Source of the DNA: Endomychus coccineus
Taxonomy: Eukaryota; Arthropoda; Insecta; Coleoptera; Endomychidae
Direction: 5' to 3'
DNA: 64,000 nt
Assembly (NCBI GenBank): GCA_958510875.1
Contig: OY294069.1
Location: 180,961,112 to 181,025,111 of the forward strand
Of the stretch, positions 37,794-51,500 are shown one piece after another (positions within the stretch are counted from its first letter, which is position 1; every line of letters begins with the position of its first letter). A program made the position numbers and the translations under genes. The notes beneath the pieces were generated by a model. It ran no database searches, was not told the origin of the DNA, and saw only the letters and a program-made list of their open reading frames with translations.

Positions 37794-38189
37794 ATAGAAT
37801 CCATTTCGTATGTATTACGTGTTGCTGAATTCCTGTTAGTAAGATAGCGGACTCGCCCGATGTTTACAACTCCAAGTAAACTCATCTAAATGTATTAAGA
37901 TTTCTTGATGCAATTTTGAATACACTGCCTGACAGAGGTGTAGATTTACAATATATTGGTCTACGAACGATGAGTACCAATTTAACACTGTGTCATCAAT
38001 CCGACCCGCGACTGCTAATGGCTTATTGTTGTTGTGATAAGTTGGACTAAAAGACACAGCTTAATGATATGCAGAAAATTTAACTTTAACATAATAACTA
38101 ACAAATAATTGAAATGAATCCCACTAATATTATAAACATTATAACATATAAACAGATAAACACATAACATATAAAATACTAATGAGATT

Positions 38190-38400
38190 TATGTAATTAT
38201 GACAATAGTTTCTAGTAGTGAATTAATTTTACTTGTGCCAATTATTAAAAGAGATTTAAGGAGCTCATCGGTTAACTTAGATCTGTAAACATTCTTTGTG
38301 TACTCCATTTTGGAGAATGTTTTCTCACACAACTAAGTAGTGCCAAAAACAGAAAACAACCCACTAGCAAATTTATGCATATTATCAAAGAGTCTTCCAC
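38190..38400 (-). pseudogene. hAT transposase dimerisation domain (SCAND3-like)
   Basis: Minus strand reads MHKFASGLFSVFGTT, stop, LCEKTFSKMEYTKNVYRSKL, TDELLKSLLIIGTSK: the C-terminal dimerisation region of SCAND3/GTF2IRD2-type hAT transposases. One in-frame stop replaces the usual Tyr before LCE. Part of the opposed repeat to its right belongs to the same element. Confidence 0.6.
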
Positions 38401-38452
38401 TGGTACGGAAGACTCTTATAAAATCCCAACAAACATGAGTTTTGATATTTGT

Positions 38453-39004
38453 TAAGCTATTGCATACTGCTTTTATCGCGGGCTTTGAGCGCGGCGACCG
38501 AATCAAGAAATTCCGTAACGAAAAAACCAAAGACCTAAACACCTAACATGTGTCAAATTAATTAATTAATTTGAAGTTTCTAAAAGTGAGAAATTTCTAT
38601 ATTTTGTACGAATGTTATAACACTCAAGCGCTTTAGACTCCGGGATTTTCACGTGGCCTATCGAAATTAGAAGGTTCGAATTGTATAAAAACACAATTGC
38701 ATGAACGCCAGACGTCCTATGTAATCAGCTACGAACGAAATGATTTTGACATATGCCTCTAGGAGCTCGCTACGCGTCAGTTAAAGTTTATACGTTAGAC
38801 GTGCGTAGCTGAGACCTGAGAGTACCTGTTTCTATTTTAATTAAATTTTCCTATTTAATCGACATTTTGGGGCCCGAGACTATGCTCTTTAGTTGGCCCC
38901 CTTCATAAACTAACGACATGGAGTGAAAACCGCATGCGAAAATTCCTTGCAAAGACGTTATATGTTCCGAAGATTTGCACTTTTCTAACTCGCGAGCTAC
39001 GCGA
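38453..39004 (-). repeat. Right arm of inverted repeat flanking TTC8 exon 1
   Basis: Reverse-complement partner of 36628-37145. The distance between the arms is about 1.3 kb and includes the whole of TTC8 exon 1 (37476-37747). The arm lies between the two hAT transposase remnants (38190-38400 and 39040-39170), so it is probably internal, non-coding sequence of that element. Confidence 0.8.
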
Positions 39005-39039
39005 AACGAAGCTGGTTTTCTCCTTGCAATTTCAAATTC

Positions 39040-39170
39040 AGTTCGTTCATGTGTCTTGTCAAATCGACATAGAATGCTAACTTCCACAGCCATTCGGTGT
39101 TTTGTAGGGAGATGCTTCCCATTCAAAAAAATTTCGATCACTGCTCGCAGCTCAAAAAAGCGCCGACATT
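39040..39170 (-). pseudogene. hAT transposase fragment (SCAND3-like, central)
   Basis: Minus strand reads RRFFELRAVIEIFLNGKHLP and SILCRFDKTHE, similar to the 'FELRxEI..FL' and following block in SCAND3-type hAT transposases. It probably belongs with the dimerisation domain at 38190-38400, separated by the ~550-bp repeat arm. Confidence 0.4.
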
Positions 39171-39599
39171 GTCAATGATTCAGCCCAATGGATCTGATGA
39201 AATTAACAACTGATATGACTAGTTTTAGAACTTCAAGACATATCCAAACATTTCTCGCACAAGCACTGTTGATGAATGATAGGTATGACTAATGGTTCTG
39301 AACCACCATCATTTTCTACAGACTTTGCCTCTTTTATTTTCACCACACATGTTTTTGCCTTCATCAGTAGTAATATGTGAAAAAGTAGGTACCAAACGAT
39401 ATAAGAAAGGAAGCGAAAGTAGTATTGGTACTTCTAGACACAAAAACGCATCCAATACAACCTACTGTATGGCGCGATCAAGCCTGCACCTTCGCCAAAT
39501 GCTTCGATGACACAGAGATTACCACAGAACAACGGTCCATTCTTGTCCTTGTAAGCACTTATATGTCGTTGGTAGTGTTCATTTTTGTATCTGTCAAAT

Positions 39600-42500
39600 A
39601 TGACAATGGATATTCGGATTCGCCGATCGGTAACACTTGATATCCCAAGAGTGCAGAAAGAATTGCACGAAGCTTTAGAAGAAGAACACATTGTGAAAAT
39701 ACATAATTGTTTCGACAATCAAGAGGGCAAAAGGTTGACCGAATCGCAATTGAGAAGTGCTCTGTACAACGTGGCCAGCATCGATTATACTAACACTGAA
39801 TTCGAGATATTATTTCAGAAAATTAATCTTGCAAGGTAAGCGTTTCTTGGATATGTAGCCATTTGTAATGTACTTTCTGCAGAGAGTTCAACGATGAACT
39901 CCATACCAACAGCACCTAATACCTTCTTAGCAACACTAAATTTGATTAGCAAAGGTAATGATGGCTAAGGCCAATGTTGACCGACATAGAATAATTACCA
40001 ACCCATGGTACGGCGCATCAGGTTTCATGATTGTCAAACAATATCCTCTATTATAGTACAAGGCCGGAACGCTCGATCGTGATTCACAAGCCAGAGCCTA
40101 TGTTGTACCAGGTCATCCGTTGTAATGCTACAATACCGACAGTACAACAAAAGTTTATTTATTTTTTAGGACATGTATAAGGACTTGCTGTTTAAACGGT
40201 GTTGCCAGACGTGAATTGAGTCCTTAGTTGCACCCCATTTGCTTTTTTTATTATAAAAAACCTGTCTTCTAATGGTTCCGTTTGAAATTTTCTTAACCAT
40301 TTGTAATTTGAATTAAGCTCATTAAAACAGTACGGAATATTCCGTGACCATGCAGTTTGTGCCTTGGAACCAACATCTGTGAGTAGTGAATAAAAAAGCG
40401 GAGACCTCATTATTTGTAGCCAGACGCTTCCTTCTGGTATGTATACCAGAAAGAACTGAATGGAACAAACCTGGGCGACATTCTACAAGCAAAGATCTGG
40501 TATACAGACGGGTCTAAGACTGAAAAAGGTGCAGGTGCAGGAATATACTCAAGAAACTCAAAGACTGGCTACTCATTGGGTAAACACACGTCTGTTTTCC
40601 AAGCAGAGGTAGATGCAATCTTCCAATGCGTGAAGGAAAACAATCGGAGAGCCATCTAAGATGAGCTGATCCACATATTGACAGAAAGTCATTGTACACT
40701 TAAGGCAATGAGAAGTCACGAAGTGACATCTCGTCTGGTATGGACAAGCAAAGAAGAACTTGAAATACTGGCAGACCGGAACCGCGTTAAGCTGATCTGG
40801 GTGCCGGGATATCAGGGAACGACAGACAATGGGAAAGCCGACTAACTTGCAAGAGGAGGGTCGGAGAACGTTCCAGATCCAGAACAGACAACGGGGGTAC
40901 TGCACGAAGGTCTGTAGAAGACTAGATCGTGAAAAACCCAAAGAATATTGGGAAAAAATCCCAAGAAACGAACATGAGAAGAAATATATCAAAGCTCCGT
41001 GTAACAAAAAAACAGCCCTATTAGCACTAAATAGGGAAAAATAAAAGTCGTACTCGCCATGCCCCAGTAAAAGGGCACCTAAAACCTGACATGCAGATTT
41101 TGCGGTAAGGATACAGAAACAGTGACACACATACTGCATAAAAGAAAACCTAACGGCAAACCAGAATTATATAGTTCCTACCCAGTGAAGGACTTATACA
41201 AACTAGTACAAGGCACAAAAATACTTGAGTGGATACCGTAAAAAACAAAACAACTACGAGAATCTTGTTCTGTTTTTATTGTCAACACGAAATCTTTGAC
41301 AGGGACAGCCGATATCCATTGTTTCCTTAGTTCATTATCTTCACGAAAACTAAACATTTGAACTTTAGGTCCCTTGCTGTAATTTCCTTGGCACACAGGA
41401 GTACAACATTTATTCGGCATAAGTAGCTAACTGCTAATCGTTAGTAAACTGTACTTTTGGCTAAAAACGTGGGAACAACAGACATAAAAATTTACTGCCA
41501 TTTTCCAACGCACTGTATTCAGTCATGACACTATTATACACTCATTTACAGGTAAACCCGTTCCAATCACACAAGGATCCCTTAGATCTTTCACGATACG
41601 GCTCTTCTCCAAGCCTTTTGTTGAAGACGTCACACTGACTTTTGTACTCAGCGTACTGGCTGGGAGATCTCATGTAGGAAAAAAACGAAGTAGCATCATA
41701 GCTCGCATGGAAATGTATTGACGATTGCCCGTCCTTCGGTGGGGAATGGGACGTTGAGCCAACGGCTCCATAGCTCATAGATATTGAACTCGTTAAAGAT
41801 CCTTACCTCTGGCTGGAATTCGAAGTGTTGGAAATTATTTCTCCAATAGCCATTATGATTATTTAGGAGTTGCTATTGTTTGTAGGTGAAGGTTACGTTG
41901 CATCATTTCCTTCCATTAATTGAGAAATTTTCAGGCAATATCCTACGTTTTCTCACGTAAACATTTCTTATTTAGGGATGGTTTGGTGTCATGGGATGAA
42001 TTCATATCTTACCTGATCCTCGCGTTCCAGCAGGAAGAAATAAAAGAAGGATATGAATCGTTAGAACCTCCCATACCAACTTTACCGTTGATGATGAGAA
42101 GTAATCACCGACATACCGTGAACAAGATAACCTTCTCACCAACAGTTAAACCTGATCGTACTAAGACCTGGCACGACGGAAGTGTCATGACGTGTAGCAA
42201 AGATGGCGTTATAAATTATTGGTCGTTAGATATGCATCTAGAAAGGCAAGTGCAATCAATCTGTCCATTACTCAAAATTCAAACTACATGGGTACTGGAT
42301 ATGGTCGTACTACCCGACGTTAGTATTGTATGTACTGCCGGTTCTGAAAGAGATCTCAGATTCTACGACACCTCGGCTAGAAAGTTCGAATTGAGGGTTA
42401 TGATTTCCTCACTGGATTATGCAGTGTGCGCAATGCATTACGTCTTCAGTACTGATGTAACCGAGGAATCGAAATTGATATTGGGCGATTTGAAAGGGAA

Positions 42501-45500
42501 TATCCGAGTTCTATTCATTCAATCTCAAGGAAGGGGTCCGTTCAAGAGCACACCCGGGATACCGCTGTTGCACGAAAGATTCGAGAAGATTGTCAGAAAT
42601 CTAGTAGTTGGGTTCCGTTACATCGATTTCGGCCAGCAACATACCGATTTCGTTCGTCAAATGGACTATTATCCCACGTTGCATAGCATAGTTTCTTGCG
42701 CCCAATGTACGGAAGTGCCCATGTTGATGAAAGACATCACCGACGCAAAGGACAGTTACGTCTATAAGATACCGAGCGGTGTGTGGTGTTTTGCGATCAG
42801 AGAAGGCGTTCACGTTTTTGCTACGGGAGGACCGGATTGTTTGGTGCGTTTGTGGAATCCTTTTATGCGCAACAAACCGACCGCGATCCTGTACGGACAT
42901 CACATGGGTATTGTTAAGCTGGTGCTGCAGGATCGGGGGAAACGTTTGTATTCGTTGTCGAAAGATAAATGCATCAAAGTTTGGGACGTAGCCAGTCAGG
43001 TTTGCTTGCAAACTTATCTCAGTTTACCGCCGGAACTTGGTGAATACAGCGAACTGACCACGATGTACAATCCGGAGAGCAGACAATGGATCATTGGCAG
43101 TTCGATGATCGCAGTTATCCCGCTGAGTCCAAAGCAAGATGGCGAACACACCGATGGTTCCACGCACATTGGTGGCATTTCGGTTATACTCTACAACGAA
43201 TTATACAAAGTAAGTATGGAAACTATATAATTTCAACAGTGTCCATTAAAAGTCCATGAAAACATTTGTAATTTATGAATTTCTGTGGATTTCTTCCTTC
43301 TTCACGCTACATAAATAGCAAATTTACCGTCCTATCCTTTTCGAAATAGTCAACTTCACGTCAACAGTGACAAAATTCATTCCTGCTTAGAAAACTTTGA
43401 AGTCCATTTTTCCAAGGAGAAATTTTAAGCGCAACCATGAAGAAGACATTTTTCCATATCTTGCCACATCAGCCTCGCCAAGGTTTTCGATACCATTAGT
43501 CATGATCTACTATTAGATAAGCTCGAAAATTATGGTTTTAGAGGAATTGCACATAATTTAATAAAAAGTTACTTAACCGATCGCGAACAAAAAGTCAGTG
43601 CCAATGAATATGTAAGTACATCAACAAAGGTAACTTGTGGCGTCCCGCAAGGAACTGTACTAGGTCCTCTATTATTTATATTATATGTTAATGACTTATT
43701 TTACCAGATTGATGGTATCGAAATAATTTCATATGCTGATGATACTGCAATAATAATCGAGGGTATATCATGGAAAGAAGTGAAAGTTAACGCGGAATTT
43801 TGTTTACAACAAATTGGGTCATGGCTAGCATTTAATAAATTGCATCTTAATATTGATAAAACTAAATTCTTATGTTTCACATCCTATGAGAGAGACCAAC
43901 CACAATATGACTCTTTAATAATACATAACACAAACTGTAAACGGAACTCTTGTAATTGCACCAATGTGATACTTAAATCTAGAAATATTAAATATCTTGG
44001 ATTAATAATAAACTGCCATCTTAGATGGGATGAACATATTGATTGCCTAACTATTAGAATCAAAAAAATGCTATACATTTTTAGAACTCTTCGTAATGTT
44101 TTAGGACGGAAATTACTTAAAAATTTATATTTCGCAATAACGCAAAGTGTATTAACGCATGGTATCATAGCATGGGGTGGTACTTATGATAATAGTATAA
44201 AAAGAGTCAATATAATTCAAAAAACTGTCATAAAAATAATTCTGAATAAACCACGTATTTACCCAACAAAGAAATTGTTTATAGATTTTAACGTATTTGA
44301 AATTAAATATTTGTATGCTTTAGAAGTATTGAAATATTTTTACAAATGTAAATACCTAGTTAGCCCATTAATCCATACTTACACTACTAGGGCAGTAGCA
44401 AACCATAATTGCACAATAGTAAGAGCAACAAAAACAGTATTCCAAAAGTTCTTTATATATTTTTTGCCAAAACTATACAATGTTATGCCAATTGAATTGA
44501 AAAGATATAACAAAGGGATAAAACCATTTACTAGGAAATTAAAAAAATGGATTTCGATTGCAAAAGAAATTATTGATGAAATAATTGAATAAATTCTTCC
44601 ACTCTTTTGTTTTAAGAATATGTATGTATATATATATTTTTCCATTTGTATATTTTAACACATCAAACGATAATCTAATATTTAATAAATATCTATCTAT
44701 TTAAGTTGAGCTACCTTGAAAGAGTCACTAACAAGCTTCAGTGATAATTATACTTTATTTTAAAATGTAAGCAAGCTAAGACTTTGTAATAATCATGTAA
44801 TTATGAAATAAAAATCTATCTATCTATCTATCTATCAAGCTCTTCAAATATTCATATAGATATACGTGGCCTTCCAACACTCTGCCGATTGCAAAATTTC
44901 ACCATTGTGTAACCTTCATGTTCCAGTATTTAGAGTCGCTTTTCCAAATGCTACTGAAGATCATCTGATTTGACATTCCTCTGGAAGAGAATTCTCTTCG
45001 ATTGATTGTAATTGAGCTGCCGCTGAGTGTACGTAAAAAATCGAAAATAAATTAGTTTGACAATATATTACGTATCCCGAAGTCAGAATTGTTCAAAATA
45101 CAATTAATCATGCACATGCACAGCACGACCAGGATCAACTATAATGTGAACTGCTTTTGTTTTTCAGAACGTGGTAACTTGCGGATTGGACAGTTACATT
45201 ATCGTGTGGAACCCATGGGACGGTAGGAGAATGTGCGTCGTCAAAGACGCCCATACTCGAATACTGCACGGGGAATACATACCTATAGAAATTACCGCGG
45301 CCGCATTCGATCCAGGCTTTCAACGTTTGCTAACCGCAGCCCACGACGGTACCCTAAAAGTGTGGAATTTCAATACAGGCACTTGTCTTAGGAACATGAC
45401 CGTCACACATGGATGTGAGATCACGTCGGTTATTTGGGTAAGTTACCGATAACTTCGGCAATAATTATGCTCTTCTGCTGGCAAAACTGAAGACAGCAAC

Positions 45501-48500
45501 GTGTGCCCTTCTTTAATGTATTCGCTCTTAAGTATAACTCAGGGCCCTGCAATAGTAATTCGAGGAAGAAAGCAGCTTACTGTAACACAAATACGGATAA
45601 GAACTTTGAATGTAATATAGTTTAGTCGACCTTGTAGTGGTTTTGATTATTCCAAATGCTCAATTCAAAGTCCCAGTAATTCTTCAATCGTTCTTGAGAT
45701 AATTGTAGATATTAGAATACATTTGCTTCAATGAAAACCGTTACATTTAAATTCATATGCGTAACTTTGATGAATGGATTGAAATATCGGTGATAGTAGA
45801 GCTCGAACGATCAAGAATTCCTGGATAATTATTAGTTCATGGAAGAGTGAAAGGAATTGCCTTCCAACAAATAGAAACTATCTATGTAGGAACCGCCAGG
45901 CTTAACAACAGGGTCCAGCTGGGCTAGAGCCTGGGCGTCGCATTTAATCCCAAGTTTGAAATATCAGTCTGCACCGAGCCTTGGAAGTGCAGTATCCCTC
46001 CAAGCCTCAGCCAAACCCTACATATCGAGCCTCCACTATCAAACCAAGCCTCAGCCAGACCTTAGTCAACTCTCTGATCCTGCTAGCCAGGTTTCATAAC
46101 CGAACCTCGGCTTCCAGGGGCTTCAATTCAGATTTTAGTCACCGAGTCTCGATTCTTCTGCCACTCACCAAGCCTCAATCAAACTTTACACACCGGCTCT
46201 GGGCTCTGCTGTTTATTACTAAGCCCCAGCCAGACTTGACGATATACCAAGTACCAAGTCTGGGGTTCTTAAGCATTACAGCTGAACGACATTTATATAG
46301 GTGGATTTCAAGCAGACGACAACTGTGAAGTCTTCGATTTTCCTACTGAATCAAAAATGATGTAGGTGTTGACTAGTTTCGCAAAATGAATAATTATGTA
46401 TCACATCCTTATGCTAGGAACCGCCAGGATTGACAATGAGGACAAGCTTGGCTAGAGTCTGGGCATAGCAGCCTCTCATTTACTACATAGGCCCAAGTCT
46501 GGCCCGAGATTGAAATATCTGTCTGAGTTGAGCCTTTGCGGTTCAGTCACCGCCCAAGTCCATGCCATAATTCACAAATCGCGCCACGACTCTCAAGCCT
46601 CTAGCCGAGGTAGGTCATTGGTTCGATGCTCAGTGTAGGTAGAATATTTCTTTAACGCGAACTCATTATTTGTTCATTAAGTTTCTTTACAGCGCATAAC
46701 ATGGAAGGAGAAGAAAAATAAGAACAATAAAAAAAAAAGTCAGCGCACTCCGGGAGTGCAGGCAGAAGTGAAAACTTGAACTTATGGCGCGTTGGGCACT
46801 TTTTTGGGTGAGCATTTTTAGGTGCGCTCGCGACATGAGAAATTGTTCATAAAAAATCAAGTTTATCAAAGCAATGTGGGCACTTTTTGAATAGACATGA
46901 AGTATAATAATATAGAAACTATATTCGAAGGAAGTGGTTTTATTTAAATGAGTAAATATTAGTAAATAGTAAATACAAAATTTATCAATTCTCATCCATA
47001 ATTTCAACAACTCTTACATCATCATTATCAGCATTTTCATCATTATTATCAGGATTTTCATCAAATTCTAAAACTGAAACAATAGGTCTATGGTAACTAA
47101 AGTATGAAATGAACAATTTTGATTTAAATCTATTTATATATCTTGTGAATACTGCATCAATAGTAGTTTTGTATTTTGTTGTGCTAAGATTGCGATCATT
47201 GGACATCGTTAAATCAAATTCTTCATATAAAAATTCAATTAATGATTGATTTTTGACATCTGCAAAGTTTTTGTTGAAATCTCCACTCAAAATCATAGGA
47301 TAATGATCAAATCTTCTATTAATTTTCATCATAAATAGTGCGGAAGCAGCTTTAGAATAAATGAATAAATTTGAATACAAGAACTCTCGTATTGCTTGTA
47401 AAGACTGTTTTGGTGAAATATAAACGGCAGCCATTATTATTGTTTGTCCATTAGAATGGCATTGGGAAATACATATATCACCAATATTCGAAACATTAGT
47501 GCTAAACATACTGGTATATCTCGCATGCACTTCCATATGATCTGTAGAAAATGTGGCCATAGTATCATCGGACAGAGAACGCGGACAGCGCTCTCGCATA
47601 CCTATACACTCTGAGTATACATAGGTATGTAATCTCGTCTGTCGCGAGAGCACGAACGAATGCCCATGCAAAGAGCGCGTATAGTATACATATATTATAA
47701 GAATACACGCGGAGTATATCTGTGTAAAATCTCATCTGTCGCGAGAACGGCTGAAAATGCTCTCCCACAAAAGTGCCCAACGCGCCATAAGAAGTTTTCA
47801 CTTCAAAAATTGAAAAAATAAGAGAAAAGATATTTAGCATTATTACAATCTGTCTCTATAGCTCAGTATCCGCCCAAGGCTGTATACTACGACTGGCTAA
47901 GACTTGTGATTCAATATTGAGCCACGAATACCACGCCTGGCACGATATCATCCCAATTGCCATACAGCATTGACCTAACCTTTGGCTACAAAGTTCTGCC
48001 AGAGTTAAGAAGAATTGACCAGGGCTTAAGCAACCTCGGTCCTGTGGTTTTTTCCTACATGGGTAGTCGGTACTGTACTTTTTTCTCGATGCCAGTGCTG
48101 AATACAGCATTGATTTTAATCAATTGTTCCTGTTATCCGAGGTGAAAACACATCCACTCTTTGGTAAACGCGAATCTAATGTATAATATTCAATGATTGC
48201 AAGTCATGCAGGAAACATATGGTATCAAATTTTATGAGAATTTCACTACATCTCATTTAGACGTTCAAGCCACCAAATCCGTATCTCAGAGTACCATAAA
48301 TTTGACCATAACATATTTGACAGGTGAAAGGTCGCATGATGTCGGTCGGATGGAATCGAAGAGTGACGGAATTCGCAGACGGTGGAGACGCAATCGGTCC
48401 CGGCGGAGCGTTCTGTAAAAACTGGGATCTGCGTCACAAAGAAGACATCAGTTGTTCGACGGTCCGCGTGCCGCAAACTTTAGCAACGGCCACCTATAAC

Positions 48501-51500
48501 GGCGAACTGATATTTTGGCGTCTCGAAACCGGTCAGGCGTACAAACAGTACAACGTGTCGGATCCCACGTCCAGAATCAAGATCCAATACAAGGTGGTCA
48601 AAGAGAAAGGCATCCGAGGCGGAGGCCTGGGCGTGAGTAAAAAGGCCAGGAAGGCCCTCACTAGTTACAAGCCGCAAAAAGAACGCGCTCCTTCATCTAA
48701 TCGCGATGATGAGGAGGGATCGGCTAGAACAAAAACGCCGGCGCATACCCCGAAAGGTGAGATATAGGGACTATATTATCATAGGTAACCTGTTAATTTA
48801 CTTACGAGGCAATGTCATTAACCAAGAGGGCTAGAGAAGATGAAACCGAGCTCTAACAAAATTGAGTGGAGTCGAATAACCATTCACACGGTTTCATAGA
48901 CGTGAGATCGATCTGTGCAGGCAGTATAGCCCTCCTTTCCAATCAAAACTAGCTCATAGCCTACGAGAAAGAAGGCCATCACCTTGAATTTATGACGTCA
49001 CCAACTCGTGCTGACTCTACTACTTGCAACGGGTTGCATTCTATCTAAGTCAACTTTAAATAACGTATCAGCAATTGTTCCAATCCATTTTTACTTCAAA
49101 CTCTCGTCTCGTGGAAAGGCAAATCTTGAATGATAAATCTTATAGAGTAGTTGCATTTGCAGTTTGGTTCACTTAGCTGGGGCATTCTGATATAAAATGA
49201 TTCAAAATAAAAATAACAAATTCCCTCACTAAGATATCCTAAAGAAAACTGATAAAACCTTCATCTAAGAGACTAGGTAACCAACGAACAACACGCTATT
49301 TTATTGTCACAGTTATCATTTCACTCGATGACTTAAACTATACTTTTGTTGAACGTTTGCAGCTCAAATAAAACATTAGTACTTCATTCTACTACTGTAT
49401 ATTCTGTAAGTAGGATAGATTCACCAATACACGACATGAAGTTCGGTCAGCCTGACTCGATCATATGTTTTAGACGTCAACAAGCCAAAATACCCGCCTT
49501 TCATTCTAGTAGGCTACGACTAGCTAAGCTATTCATTCGTTTTGTTGCCAAGATGTCCAGTCTTCTTAGTGACGGTCAAAAGGTCCTGTATCAAGCCCTC
49601 TTATAAAAATCATAATATCTCATTAGCTCATATTTCCATTTCTGGCTTCATCAAGATCCGAGTGCCCCGGAAATGTTCACTTCCGAAGAATGTATTCCTC
49701 TAAGACCGTTGGCCGTCCACTGTATGATATTTTTATCGACTCGCCCCGTTGATCCAGCCATAGGTACGCTTCTGGTAGCTTTAGAGAATGGCACCATTCA
49801 AGTATGGTCGCATCACGACAGTGGCGGGTTTTTGACGTCCTTTAACGCCGTCCACAAAACTGGAGATTACGTAATTTCTATGTGCACCAGTAAAACGGAC
49901 GAATATCTTTTCACTGGTAAGTATTGAACGGCCAGTTCGATGACGTTACTGAAACTGAACACTTTCAGGTACCTGTATTGGATACGTCAAAGTGTGGCTA
50001 CTGAAAAGTTACTGCACTACTGACATAGAATATGTGTGTATGCCGCTGTACAGACAAATTTTCTCGTTTCTGTGGCGCGACGTCTTCGTAGGACGAGCCA
50101 AACGATTAGCCAAGACCCAGCCGTTTCCAAGATTGATGAGTAGCGTCAAAGCGCATAGAATGTCCGTCTCCGGAATCATTTACATCGATGAGGCAATGAT
50201 TTTTGTCACGTTAGTCCATCTTATAGAGATTACAAAATAGTACTTGTCGAAGAGTAGTAGGATCAAATTTAATTTTCATATTACTTTATGAAATTCCTAC
50301 TTCAAACTCGAAATTATACATAAATTGATCTCTTAACTCAATATTAACATTCCGATCATGGTATTGGACTTTATCTATCAATTTAAACAGAGTCTGCCAC
50401 CTGTTATTGAATGATAACGGAATTGTAGCTACACTTCATCCGCATTTCAATCTACGATTCGCTTTTCAACGATTGATTTTACCAACACTCAAATGTTGTT
50501 ACTCATGTTGTCTGTCGTTCTTTCAGTGACAATCGATCATATTTACTTGATTGAATGAAGCTTCATTCCCCATACCGCGTACCTACGAATATTATTTTGA
50601 ATAATCTCGATTTTCGAACGGAGTCTGAGTTACAGGTCAATCATTTCAGGTGATATCTTCAGATGGGACAGGAGAGTGGTTCTGAGACTGATTGTTGTCG
50701 TTTCCGTGCCAAGAGTGGTAGGAATCTGTGATATAATAAAGAAACAGAGAGAGAGAGAGAGAGAGGGAGAATATGACTTAAGTTATTATGACACGTATAT
50801 TCTGTTGTAAAATGAAAGTAAATCATTATGTTCATGAGATTTTATCTTGCGAACTCCTGATTCCTGTAGCGGGCAAGTTACTTGTGTGATGTTCATGTCG
50901 AGACAAACAGAGACGGGGGGAGGCAGCATAAAAAGTTTGTGGTTGCGTTTGATCTGGAATAATGAGAACAAAGGTATTTCCTTATTGCTTTTCGAATACG
51001 TAGCAATCGTCTGTCTGAGAGCCAGTTCCAGGTTGTACTGGAGATAGCGTTAATGATTAGCGAAACGTTGGTGTGTAGTCGTGTACATCTGATGCGTCCG
51101 ATGATTACCAAAATTAGCTTATTCTGATTTAAATGTTTAGTTGCAGCACTGACTCCAGTGCGCGAATGTGGACGTTGGGCTGTCGTTACATTCAAACCAT
51201 TGGTACTTTCAAACCGTGGCATAAGTTAGAGGTTGGACAACCTGTAACTGATGCTTTCCCATTCACATTTCCGCCAGACATCAAGAGAACTGCCAGTTCT
51301 ACTACATTTAGGGTAAGTAAAGTTCTTCCTTAAATCAGATTAGATAAGATTAGGGGTGTGGTTCCTGTCAACCTTACATTTTGCATTAATCCTGCAGCTG
51401 TCTTAATGACAATTATTGTTTTATCGCGCTGGTCATGTCAACAGTTATCGATTTAGCTGGAAATAGGATAATAGGGTAGAATTAATGAGCAATTTAGAAA

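Noticed and set aside
42601..43011. 136-codon minus-strand ORF
   Set aside because: Antisense shadow of WDY exon 2 with no domain of its own.
45981..46328. 115-codon ORF rich in Ser/Pro/Thr
   Set aside because: Lies wholly in the degenerate CAAGCCTCAGCC repeat and inside a WDY intron.
49346..49606. Plus-strand ORF with CAG acceptor and GTAAGT donor, possible extra WDY exon
   Set aside because: Phase is wrong for exon 4, and exon 4 joins directly to 49656 in the correct phase with family-like sequence.
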